Below are positions 25,967 to 34,085 of a stretch of DNA of 64,000 nt, piece by piece. How positions within the stretch are numbered: position 1 is the first letter of the stretch; every line of letters starts with the position of its first letter. Under the pieces are notes generated by a model. The model saw nothing but the letters and a program-made list of their open reading frames with translations, ran no database searches and was not told where the DNA came from. The stretch comes from Streptomyces netropsis (GTDB lineage Bacteria > Actinomycetota > Actinomycetes > Streptomycetales > Streptomycetaceae). A program made the translations under genes and the position numbers. The stretch spans positions 682,001 to 746,000 of the forward strand of contig NZ_JACHJG010000003.1 in the NCBI RefSeq assembly GCF_014203545.1. Reading direction: 5' to 3'.

Positions 25967-27117
25967 CGTCCGAAGCGGTGCTGCCCGCCGCGCCGCCGGG
26001 CGCCCGGACGGGCCGCCCGGCCCGACCGGCGACAGCCTCCTCACCCGCGCACGGGAAGGGCGGCCGCCTCCGGGCCCTGGACGGTCTGCGGCTGCTCGCC
26101 GCGCTGATGGTGGCGCTGTACCACTACGGCGGCCGGGGCGGGGAGGTACAGCAGGCGTGGGGGGCGTCACCGCGCCGGGAGTTCCCGACCCTGTCGGGCG
26201 TCTTCGCGTACGGCTGCCTCGGGGTGCAGATCTTCTTCGTCATCAGCGGCTTCGTGATCTGCATGAGCGGCTGGGGGCGCCCGCTGCGTTCCTTCTTCGC
26301 CTCACGCGTCTCGCGGCTCTACCCCGCGTACTGGGCGGCGATCGCGCTCGTCACGCTGGCCTTCGCGCTGCCGTGGGTGGCGTACCGGACGGTCTCCCCG
26401 AGCGACCTCCTGGTGAACCTGACCATGCTGCAACAGCCGGTCGGGGCGCAGCGGGTGCTCGGGGTGTGCTGGACGCTCTGGGCGGAGCTGCGCTTCTACG
26501 CGCTCTTCGCGCTCTTCGTGGTGCTGCCGGGCGCGACCCGCCGCCGGGTGGTGCTCTTCTGCGCGGTGTGGACGCTGGCGACGGTCGTCACGACCGCCTC
26601 GCACGTGGAGCTGCTGCGGGTCGTCGTCATGCCCGAGCACTCGTCGTTCTTCATCGGCGGCATCGGCCTGTATCTGATCCACCGGTTCGGTCACGACGCC
26701 CTGGCCTGGGGCATCGTGGCGGTCAGCTTCCTGATCGGCCAGCACTACGCGGTCGCCGGCCTGTGGCACCCGCCGGGCCCGCAGTATTTCTCCTACCGCT
26801 CCCCGTACGTCATCATCGCCGTCGTCGCCGTCGGCTACGCGGCCGTCGCCGCCGTCGCCGTGGGCAGGCTCCACTGGGCGAACTGGCGCTGGCTGACCGT
26901 CGCGGGCGCCCTGACCTACCCCTTCTACCTGGTGCACGAGCACCTGGGGTGGGTGGTGATCGGCGGCCTCCACCGGGGTCTGCGGATCCCGTCGTACGCG
27001 GCGTTCCCGCTGACGATCGCGTTGATGCTGCTGCTGGCGTGGCTGCTGCACCGCTGTGTGGAACAACGGCTCACGCCCGTGCTGCGCACGTCACTCGCAC
27101 CGGGCCGGGGCCGGTAG
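25963..27117 (+). CDS. Membrane acyltransferase (OafA/Acyltransferase-3 family)
   Basis: The 384-residue protein has about ten membrane segments. The family signatures are RALDGLRLLAALMVALYHYGG, carrying the catalytic-type histidine, and FFVISGFVI near residue 90. It would transfer acetyl or another acyl group onto a sugar, here probably onto the nonulosonic acid polymer made by the cluster. GTG 25963 overlaps the polysialyltransferase stop, so the three genes of this arm are coupled. Its last 27 bases overlap the 3' end of the convergent TetR gene. Confidence 0.85.
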   Translation: MTSEAVLPAAPPGARTGRPARPATASSPAHGKGGRLRALDGLRLLAALMVALYHYGGRGGEVQQAWGASPRREFPTLSGVFAYGCLGVQIFFVISGFVICMSGWGRPLRSFFASRVSRLYPAYWAAIALVTLAFALPWVAYRTVSPSDLLVNLTMLQQPVGAQRVLGVCWTLWAELRFYALFALFVVLPGATRRRVVLFCAVWTLATVVTTASHVELLRVVVMPEHSSFFIGGIGLYLIHRFGHDALAWGIVAVSFLIGQHYAVAGLWHPPGPQYFSYRSPYVIIAVVAVGYAAVAAVAVGRLHWANWRWLTVAGALTYPFYLVHEHLGWVVIGGLHRGLRIPSYAAFPLTIALMLLLAWLLHRCVEQRLTPVLRTSLAPGRGR

Positions 27118-27744
27118 CAGCGTCACCCCGATGCCGGCGATGACGGCCCGCAGCCCGTCGTCGAACCCCGCCTCGAGGTCCTCGAAGAACTCGCGCCCCG
27201 CCTCGATCGCCAGTGGGGCGTCACCGAGGCGCCGCGCCCGCACCTCAGGGTCGTAGGCGGGGTCGCGCTCCCCCGGCACGGGGTACACGGACTGCTCCTC
27301 GATGACGTAGCCCATCGTGTAGGTGTTCAGCGTGAACCAGGCGCGGGCCGCGCCGCGCGTCGTGAAGCCCGCGTCGAGGCAGACCTGGAGGAACGACTCC
27401 AAGGTGCCGGCGTAGAAGTCGTCCGTGAAGCGCGTACCGCCGAAGACCTTCGCGCCGTCCCGGTAGCCGAGCAGGTCGCGGCGCACCACGTGGGCGGCGT
27501 GCGCCATGACCTCCTGCCAGGTCGCCCCTTCGGGCAGGGCCAGCATCGGGACCATGCGACGGAACATCTCCGTCGCCATCTCGTCCAGCAGCTCCTGCTT
27601 GCTCTTGAAGTGCCAGTACAGGGCGGGAGCCTGGACGTTCAGCTCCTTGGCGATCCTGCGCAGCGTGAGCCCGTCGAGGCCCACTTCGTTCAGCAGGCGC
27701 AGAGCGGTGTCCGCCACGAGGGCGCGGTCGATTCGAGTTGCCAC
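27091..27744 (-). CDS. TetR-family repressor (TetR_C-1 type)
   Basis: The 217-residue protein has an N-terminal helix-turn-helix (LDGLTLRRIAKELNVQAPALYWHFKSK) and a C-terminal domain like tetracycline repressor TetR (RRDLLGYRDGAKVFGGTRF; FTLNTYTMGYVIEEQ). It is divergent from an FAD monooxygenase 67 bases away and probably represses it until a ligand, perhaps an aromatic or polyketide drug, binds. The ATG is well placed. Its 3' end overlaps the acyltransferase gene by 27 bases. Confidence 0.88.
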   Translation of the reverse strand: MATRIDRALVADTALRLLNEVGLDGLTLRRIAKELNVQAPALYWHFKSKQELLDEMATEMFRRMVPMLALPEGATWQEVMAHAAHVVRRDLLGYRDGAKVFGGTRFTDDFYAGTLESFLQVCLDAGFTTRGAARAWFTLNTYTMGYVIEEQSVYPVPGERDPAYDPEVRARRLGDAPLAIEAGREFFEDLEAGFDDGLRAVIAGIGVTLLPAPARCE

Positions 27745-27745
27745 C

Positions 27746-27801
27746 TTGACAGCTTAACGCTGTTCAGTTCAGGCTGGGCGCAGCGAATTTAACAACGTTA
27801 A
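27746..27801. promoter_or_regulatory. TetR/monooxygenase promoter and operator region
   Basis: TTGACA (27746-27751) can serve as a rightward -35. TTAAC-AAC-GTTAA (27789-27801) is a perfect inverted repeat that overlaps the AAGGAG ribosome site of the monooxygenase. TTAAC recurs at 27754-27758. These are candidate TetR sites. Confidence 0.45.
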
Positions 27802-27811
27802 GGAGCTTCTC

Positions 27812-29341
27812 GTGAGCCTGCCCTCGAACACCTCCGCCACCGAGGTCCTGATCGCCGGTGCCGGACCGACCGGTCTCGTCCTCGCCATCGACCTGGCGCG
27901 GCGCGGCGTCCGCCACCGCATAGTCGACCGCTCCGAGCGCGGCTTCCCCGGTTCGCGCGGCACCGGGATCCAGCCGCGCAGCCAGGAGGTGCTGGACGAC
28001 CTGGGCGCGATCGACGCGCTGTGGGCCGCCGGCGGCCCGTGCCCGCTCGTCCAGATCTGGGAGGGCACCACCCGCGTCGGCGAGCAGCGGATCGTCGCGC
28101 CGGCCGAGCCGTCGCCCGGCGTGCCCTACGACGAGGTCCTGATGATCCCGCAGTGGCGCACGGTGGAGATCCTCACCGCGCGGCTCGAAGAGCTGGGCGG
28201 CCGGGTGGAGTTCGGCACCGAGCTGACCGGCTTCGACCACGACGCGGACGGCGTCACGGCCACCCTGCGGGACGCCGGGGGCGCCGAGCAGACCGTACGG
28301 GCGGAGTATCTGGTCGCGGCCGACGGCGGGCGCAGCACCGTCCGCAAGGCGCTCGGCGTCGCCTTCACCGGCGAACAGGTCGATCCGCGCCCGGTGCTGA
28401 TCGCCGACGTGATCGTGGAAGGGGAGCTGCTGGACCGCGACCACTGGCACATGTGGCCCCGGGCGAAGGGCGGCATCCTCGCCCTGCGGCCGCTGGAGAA
28501 CGTGGAGACCTACCAGGTCATGGCCAGTTTCGCCGACACCTCCTACGAGCCCGACCCGGCCCGCGACGCCACCCCCGAGGCCCTGGCCCGCCTCATCTCC
28601 GAGCGCAGCGGGCACCCGGGGGTACGCACCGGCGAGGTGCGGTGGGCCTCCGTCTACCGGGCACGGGCCGCGATGGCCGAGCGGTTCCGCACCGGCCGGG
28701 TCCTGCTGGCCGGGGACGCCGCGCACGTCCACTCCCCGGCGGGCGGCCAGGGGCTGAACACCAGCCTCCAGGACGCGTACAACCTCGGCTGGAAGCTGGG
28801 CGCGGTGCTGCGGCTCGGCGCGCCCGACGCACTGCTCGACACCTACGACACCGAGCGGACGCGGGTCGCCGCCGACGTTCTCCGCCTGTCCACCAGCGTC
28901 CACCAGGCGGACCGGGCGGCCGGCAACGGCCCGAGCCTCCGCGGCCGCGAGACCCACCAGCTGACCCTCAACTACCGCGAGAGCCCCCTGACCCGGGAGA
29001 TGCGCCGGGACCTGCCCGAGGGAGCGCTGCGGGCCGGCGACCGCGCACCCGACGCGCCCTGCGTGGACGCCTCGGGCACGGCCGTCCGTCTCTTCGACGC
29101 CTTCCGCGGCCCGCACTTCACGCTGCTGGCGGTGGGCGACACCGAGTGCACGGCGCCGGATGCCGCGTGGGTGCGCACGTACCGCGTGGGCGGCGGCCCG
29201 GCAGACCTGCTCGACACGGAGGGGCACGCCAAGGCGGCCTACGGCTCCGGGCTGTTCCTGATCCGCCCGGACGGCTACGTGGGCCTGGCGACGGACGACC
29301 CGGCGGACGTCGCGGCGTATCTGGCGCGGGTGGCGGGCTAG
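27812..29341 (+). CDS. FAD-dependent aromatic monooxygenase (class A)
   Basis: The 509-residue flavoprotein is of the PgaE/RdmE/MhpA type. It has the N-terminal GxGxxG (VLIAGAGPTGLVLAIDLARRG), the DG motif (YLVAADGGRSTVRKALG) and the second FAD motif (GRVLLAGDAAHVHSPAGGQG). A thioredoxin-like C-terminal domain follows (about 400-509). Such enzymes hydroxylate polyketides, phenols or drugs such as rifamycin and tetracycline. Regulation by the divergent TetR protein suggests detoxification or catabolism. GTG 27812 is preceded by AAGGAG. The substrate cannot be told from sequence alone. Confidence 0.88.
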   Translation: MSLPSNTSATEVLIAGAGPTGLVLAIDLARRGVRHRIVDRSERGFPGSRGTGIQPRSQEVLDDLGAIDALWAAGGPCPLVQIWEGTTRVGEQRIVAPAEPSPGVPYDEVLMIPQWRTVEILTARLEELGGRVEFGTELTGFDHDADGVTATLRDAGGAEQTVRAEYLVAADGGRSTVRKALGVAFTGEQVDPRPVLIADVIVEGELLDRDHWHMWPRAKGGILALRPLENVETYQVMASFADTSYEPDPARDATPEALARLISERSGHPGVRTGEVRWASVYRARAAMAERFRTGRVLLAGDAAHVHSPAGGQGLNTSLQDAYNLGWKLGAVLRLGAPDALLDTYDTERTRVAADVLRLSTSVHQADRAAGNGPSLRGRETHQLTLNYRESPLTREMRRDLPEGALRAGDRAPDAPCVDASGTAVRLFDAFRGPHFTLLAVGDTECTAPDAAWVRTYRVGGGPADLLDTEGHAKAAYGSGLFLIRPDGYVGLATDDPADVAAYLARVAG

Positions 29342-29394
29342 GGCCACAGGACACGCCCTGGGCCCGGGACTCGAGCGCCGGACGGGCCGTATCG

Positions 29395-30792
29395 CTAGAG
29401 CACCAGCGACAGCAGCATCACGAAGCCGATCCCGACGACCGAGATGATCGTCTCCATCACCGACCACGTCTTGATCGTCTGGCCGACGTCCATGCCGAAG
29501 TACTCCTTCACCAGCCAGAATCCGGCGTCGTTGACGTGGCTGAAGAACAGCGAGCCCGCGCCGACGGCCAGGACGAGCAGGGCGGAGTGGGTCGTGCTCA
29601 TGTCGGCGGCGAGCGGGGCGACCAGTCCCGCGGCGGAGATCGTGGCCACGGTGGCCGAGCCGGTCGCCAGCCGGATGCCGACCGCGATCAGCCAGGCCAG
29701 CAGCAGCGCGGAGACGGACCAGTCCTCGGAGAAGTCCAGGATCATCTGCCCGACGCCCACGTCGATCAGGGTCTGCTTGAAGCCGCCGCCCGCGCCGACG
29801 ATCAGCAGGATGCCGGCGATGGGCACCAGGGACTTCTCGACGGTCCCGGCCAGCCGGTCACGGCCGAAGCCCGCGGCCCGGCCGAGGGTGAACATGCCGA
29901 CGAGGACGGCGGCGAGCAGCGCGATCAGCGGTGAGCCGATGACGTCGGTGACCCGCTGGACGTGGTCCTTCGGGTCGTCGACGACGATGTCGACGAGCGC
30001 CTTGGCCAGCATCAGCACCACCGGCAGCAGCACGGTCGCGACGGTGGCCGCGAAGCCCGGGCGGCGTTCCAGGTCCTCCGAGGGCCGCTGGGGTATCAGC
30101 TTCTCGGGCGGGGCGATGTCGACCCAGCGGGCGGCGACACGGGAGAACAGCGGGCCCGCGATGACCGCGGTCGGCACGGCGACGAGCACGCCGAGCGCGA
30201 GCGTCACCCCGAGGTTGGCCCCGATCGCGTCGATGGCGACCAGCGGGCCGGGGTGCGGCGGCACGAGGCCGTGCATCACGGACAGCCCGGCCAGCGCGGG
30301 GATGCCGATGCGCATCAGCGAGTAGTTGCCGCGCTTGGCCACCAGCAGCACCACCGGGATCAGCAGCACGATCCCGACCTCGAAGAAGAGCGGCAGCCCG
30401 ATGACGGACGCGATCAGCACCATCGCCCACGGCATCGAGCGGGGACCCGCCTTGGCCAGGATCGTGTCCACGATCTGGTCGGCGCCGCCGGAGTCGGCGA
30501 GCAGCTTGCCCAGGATCGCGCCGAGCGCGATCAGCACGCCGACGCCCGCGACCGTGGCGCCGAGCCCGGCCGTGAAGCTGGCGATGACCTTGTCGAGCGG
30601 TGCGCCCGCGACGGCGCCGAGCACCAGCGAGCCGATGGTCAGCGACAGAAAGGCGTGCAGCTTGAAGCGGGTGATGAGGAGGACGATGACGGCGATGCCG
30701 ACGAGGACGGCGATGCCCAGCTGTGCGTGACCTGCCGAAGTGATCGGTCCGGCGGGGGCCGCGGCCAGCATCTCGACGCTGAGAGTGCTCAC
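29395..30792 (-). CDS. gntP: Gluconate:H+ symporter, GntP family
   Basis: The 465-residue permease has about twelve to fourteen membrane segments and the GntP hallmarks: LGAILGKLLADSGGADQI, HGLVPPHPGPL and LATGSATVATISAAGL. It would import gluconate. Its start is 31 bases after the gluconokinase stop, so the two form an operon. The GntR regulator is divergent. Confidence 0.92.
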   Translation of the reverse strand: MSTLSVEMLAAAPAGPITSAGHAQLGIAVLVGIAVIVLLITRFKLHAFLSLTIGSLVLGAVAGAPLDKVIASFTAGLGATVAGVGVLIALGAILGKLLADSGGADQIVDTILAKAGPRSMPWAMVLIASVIGLPLFFEVGIVLLIPVVLLVAKRGNYSLMRIGIPALAGLSVMHGLVPPHPGPLVAIDAIGANLGVTLALGVLVAVPTAVIAGPLFSRVAARWVDIAPPEKLIPQRPSEDLERRPGFAATVATVLLPVVLMLAKALVDIVVDDPKDHVQRVTDVIGSPLIALLAAVLVGMFTLGRAAGFGRDRLAGTVEKSLVPIAGILLIVGAGGGFKQTLIDVGVGQMILDFSEDWSVSALLLAWLIAVGIRLATGSATVATISAAGLVAPLAADMSTTHSALLVLAVGAGSLFFSHVNDAGFWLVKEYFGMDVGQTIKTWSVMETIISVVGIGFVMLLSLVL

Positions 30793-30823
30793 GGGGCTTC
30801 CTAGAGAGACGGGGCGGAAGGTG

Positions 30824-31333
30824 TCAGAGGTGCCGCAGTGCGGCGGTCGCCCGGCGGGCGACGGCGTCCGGGCCGGGCGCGACGTCGACCGCGACGCCCG
30901 TCTCGTCCGCGTCCAGCGGCTCCAGGGTCGCGAACTGCGAGTCCAGCAGCCGGCTGGTCATGAAGTGCCCCTTGCGGGCCTCCATCCGCTCGGCGATCAG
31001 CGCGCGGTCGCCGGTGAGGTGGAGGAAGACGATGCCGGGGGCGGCGGCGCGCAGCCGGTCGCGGTAGGCGCGCTTGAGGGCCGAGCAGCTCACCACGCCG
31101 CCCCGCCCGGCGCGCCCGTGCGCCCAGGCGCCGATGGCGTCGAGCCAGGGTGCGCGGTCGGCGTCGTCCAGCGGGGTGCCGGCGCTCATCTTGGCGATGT
31201 TCGCGGGCGGGTGGAAGTCGTCGCCCTCGGCGTAGGGGACGCCGAGCGCGTCCGCCACCAGCGGGCCGATCGTGGTCTTGCCCGTGCCGGACACTCCCAT
31301 GACGGCCACGACCGGGGGATGGGGGGCCTGCAT
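30824..31333 (-). CDS. gntK: Gluconokinase
   Basis: The 169-residue kinase phosphorylates gluconate to 6-phosphogluconate for the pentose phosphate pathway. It has the P-loop GVSGTGKTT (residues 13-21), the gluconate motif EGDDFHPPANIAKM and CSALKRAYRD. ATG 31333 gives the family's usual length; a start at 31395 is possible but adds a non-conserved leader. It is the first gene of the gntKP operon. Confidence 0.93.
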   Translation of the reverse strand: MQAPHPPVVAVMGVSGTGKTTIGPLVADALGVPYAEGDDFHPPANIAKMSAGTPLDDADRAPWLDAIGAWAHGRAGRGGVVSCSALKRAYRDRLRAAAPGIVFLHLTGDRALIAERMEARKGHFMTSRLLDSQFATLEPLDADETGVAVDVAPGPDAVARRATAALRHL

Positions 31334-31417
31334 CGCTACCTCGCTGTCCTCGTTGACCTCGACGCCATTGGCGATGCGGACACTCAAGCCCATAAGTACG
31401 ACGTATTCAAGACCCCG

Positions 31418-31431
31418 TGACTTAAAAGTCA
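31418..31431. promoter_or_regulatory. Candidate GntR operator
   Basis: TGACTT-AA-AAGTCA is an inverted repeat with perfect six-base arms in an AT-rich gap between gntK and the divergent gntR gene. Nearby GT-N3-AC cores (in AAGTACGACG and GTCATAC) fit the usual FadR-subfamily half-site pattern. Confidence 0.5.
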
Positions 31432-31499
31432 TACTTAATCGCCGTCCCGGGCGGGCACGGTCGGCCGGGGGCCGCCGGCGGAAACCGTAGGCTGAGCCC

Positions 31500-32201
31500 A
31501 TGGAGAACCAGGGGCAGGGGCTGCACGCGCGCGTGCTGCAATCCCTCGGGCCCGCGATCACGGCCGGCGAGTACCCACCCGGCAGCGTGCTGCGCACCGA
31601 CGAGCTGGAGCAGCGCTTCGACGTCTCGCGCACGGTCATCCGTGAGGCGATACGCGTACTGGAGTCCATGCGCCTGGTCGCCTCCCGGCGCCGGGTCGGG
31701 GTGACCGTCCTCCCCACCGAGGAGTGGAACGTCTACGACCCGCAGGTCATCCGCTGGCGCCTCGCGGGCGCCGACCGCCCGCGCCAGCTGCGCTCACTGA
31801 CCGTGCTGCGCTCGGCCGTGGAGCCCGTCGCGGCGGGTCTCGCCGCCCACCTCGCGACGCCCGAGCAGTGCGCCGAGCTGACGGACCACGCCCTGGGCAT
31901 GGTCGCCACCTCGCGCGGCCAGCAGCTGGACGCCTATCTGGTCCACGACATCGCCTTCCACCGCGTCATCCTGCGCTCCTCCGGCAACGAGATGTTCGCC
32001 CGGCTCGGCGACGTCGTCGCCGAGGTCCTGACCGGCCGCACCCACCACCAGGTGATGTTCACCGACCCCGACCCGGCCGCCGTCACCCTGCACGTCCGCG
32101 TCGCCGAGGCCGTACGGGAACGGGACGCGGCCCGCGCCGAGGCCCTGACCCGCGAGATCGCCGCCGGGGCGATGGCCGAACTGGACATCCTGGCGCCGTA
32201 G
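31500..32201 (+). CDS. gntR: GntR-family (FadR subfamily) regulator of the gluconate operon
   Basis: The 233-residue protein has the winged helix (VLRTDELEQRFDVSRTVIREA; LVASRRRVGVTVLP) and an all-helical FCD ligand domain with its metal ligands in D-x3-H (VHDIAFHRVIL) and later histidines (LHVRVAEA). It should repress the divergent gntK-gntP genes until gluconate or its phosphate is present. TAGGCT ends six bases before the ATG and there is no ribosome site, suggesting a leaderless transcript. Confidence 0.9.
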   Translation: MENQGQGLHARVLQSLGPAITAGEYPPGSVLRTDELEQRFDVSRTVIREAIRVLESMRLVASRRRVGVTVLPTEEWNVYDPQVIRWRLAGADRPRQLRSLTVLRSAVEPVAAGLAAHLATPEQCAELTDHALGMVATSRGQQLDAYLVHDIAFHRVILRSSGNEMFARLGDVVAEVLTGRTHHQVMFTDPDPAAVTLHVRVAEAVRERDAARAEALTREIAAGAMAELDILAP

Positions 32202-32325
32202 TCGGGCCCGCCCGGGCCGCCCGCCGATGATGGCGGTGTCCCCGGTCCGTACCGGCCTTGCCACAAGCTGCCCGCCCGGCCGTAAAACTGACGCGCCGTC
32301 GAACAGGCGTCCGTAGGCTGGTCCC

Positions 32326-32490
32326 ATGAGTCGCCATCACGACAACGAGCAGCCGCTCCTGGTCCGCCAGCGGTACGGAAACCGCTGGGTCTACCACCAC
32401 CGCAATCCCGGGGGCCTCGCTCTCGTCGTCATCACCCCGATCGTCGCCGTCCTCACGCTGTGGGCCCTGTCGAGCGGCATCCCGCGCTGA
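32326..32490 (+). CDS. Small single-span membrane protein
   Basis: A 54-residue open frame starts MSRHHDNEQPLLVRQRYGNR, continues with WVYHHRNPGG and ends in one hydrophobic helix (LALVVITPIVAVLTLWAL) and SSGIPR. The charged aromatic N-terminus and single span look like a real small membrane protein. TAGGCT lies exactly six bases before the ATG, as for gntR, suggesting a leaderless mRNA. Its last 38 bases overlap the end of the convergent amidase gene. Function unknown. Confidence 0.65.
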   Translation: MSRHHDNEQPLLVRQRYGNRWVYHHRNPGGLALVVITPIVAVLTLWALSSGIPR

Positions 32491-33904
32491 GCGGACCGCT
32501 CCGCTCGGCCGCGCCGGGCCGGCGCTCGTACCACCGCTGGTCCGCCTCCAGTTGCGCGGCCAGCGAGATCAGCAGCGGCTCGCTGTTCGCCGGGCCGAGG
32601 AGCTGCGCCCCCATCGGCAGGCCGCCGGGGGTGAAACCGGCGGGCACGTTCACCCCCGGCCAGCCGAGCACGTTCCAGGGCCAGGCGTACGGGCAGGCCG
32701 CGATCATCGTCGCGTCCGTCCGGTGGCTGGACAGCTCCGCCAACTCCCCGGTCCGCGGCGGCGGCACCGCCGTGGTGGGGGTCAGGACCACGTCGAACCG
32801 GCCGAAGAGCTCCCCCGCCCGGCGCCGCAGCGGCCCCTCCGCCGCCCGCGCCGCGCGCAGCACCCCGCCGCCGAGCAACAGCCCGCCGCGCGCGTTCACC
32901 CGCGTACGGGCGTCCAGCAGCGAGGGGTCGGGCACCCGCCCGACCCAGTCCCGGATGCCGGCCATCGACCGCGGCACGAACGACAGCCCGATCAGCCCGT
33001 ACCGCGGCTCCTCCTCCACGACCTCGTGCCCCAGCGCCGCCAGCCGCTCCGCGATCCCCACGGTCGCGGCCCGGACGGCCGGGTCGAGCCGCTGCCGGAC
33101 CGCCGCGAAGGCGGGCCGCAGCGAGAGCGCGATCCGCAGCCGCCGCGGCTCACGGCCCACCGCCGCGAGCAGGTCCACGGACGGTGGCCGGTGCAGATCA
33201 CCGGCGTGCGAACCGCTCGCCGCGTGCAGCAGGAGGGCGGCGTCGGCGACGGTCCGGGCCAGCGGGCCGTCACAGGTGATGCCCCGGAACGCCTCCGCGT
33301 CCGGCCAGGTCGAGATCCGGCCCCGCTGCGGCTTGATGCCCACCAGATGCGTCCAGGCGGCGGGGATGCGGATCGAGCCCGCCCCGTCCGAACCCAGCGC
33401 GGCCGGTACGAGCCCGGCGGCGACGGCCGCCGCGGAGCCGCCCGACGACCCTCCGGGGGTGTGCTCCAAGTGCCACGGGTTGCGCGTCACCCCGAAGGCC
33501 GGCCCCTCGGTGACCGGCCATTGCCCCAGCTCGGGAGTGTTCGTCTTGCCGACGATCACCGCGCCCGCGGCCCGCAGCCGCCGCACCGCCTCGCTGTCGG
33601 CGCGCTTCAGCGGAAACCGCCCGGGGCACCCGAAGGCCGTCGGCTCGCCCGCCACGTCCATGTCGTCCTTGACCGCCACCGGCACGCCCAGCAGCGGCAG
33701 CCGCTCCCCCGCCGCCAGCCGCCGGTCGGCCGCGTCGGCCTCCACCCGCGCGGCCTCGGCCCGCACCCTGCGGAAGGCGTTCAGCGTCGCCCGCGTCCGC
33801 TCGATCCGCTCCAGCGCCCGCTCGACGAGCATCCGCGAGGACACGTCCCCGTCGGCCAGCGCACGGGCTTGCTCCGCCAGCCCTTCGGCCATGAACCCGG
33901 TCAC
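32453..33904 (-). CDS. Amidase (amidase-signature family)
   Basis: The 483-residue enzyme has the Ser-cisSer-Lys triad of the family: VAVKDDMD (K79), TPGGSSGGSAAAVAAG and the GSDGAGSIRIPAA nucleophile loop. It hydrolyses carboxamides; a GatA role is unlikely because no GatB or GatC gene is present. A possible ATG lies four codons inside the chosen GTG start. Its 3' end overlaps the small membrane-protein gene. Confidence 0.9.
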   Translation of the reverse strand: MTGFMAEGLAEQARALADGDVSSRMLVERALERIERTRATLNAFRRVRAEAARVEADAADRRLAAGERLPLLGVPVAVKDDMDVAGEPTAFGCPGRFPLKRADSEAVRRLRAAGAVIVGKTNTPELGQWPVTEGPAFGVTRNPWHLEHTPGGSSGGSAAAVAAGLVPAALGSDGAGSIRIPAAWTHLVGIKPQRGRISTWPDAEAFRGITCDGPLARTVADAALLLHAASGSHAGDLHRPPSVDLLAAVGREPRRLRIALSLRPAFAAVRQRLDPAVRAATVGIAERLAALGHEVVEEEPRYGLIGLSFVPRSMAGIRDWVGRVPDPSLLDARTRVNARGGLLLGGGVLRAARAAEGPLRRRAGELFGRFDVVLTPTTAVPPPRTGELAELSSHRTDATMIAACPYAWPWNVLGWPGVNVPAGFTPGGLPMGAQLLGPANSEPLLISLAAQLEADQRWYERRPGAAERSGPLSAGCRSTGPTA

Positions 33905-34085
33905 CCGATCCCCCTACCGTCGCCCGAATACACGGTAGGGGAACGCGAGTTGCTCGCACATCCGTCTGGAGGTGGTGGAGGTGCCGGATGACGGCGGGCA
34001 CCGGAGGGCGCCGGGGGCTACCCCCACCCTCGGGGGAACGGCTGGCCGGATGGGCAGGACGACGCCCATCAACCACCCTTCCCTC

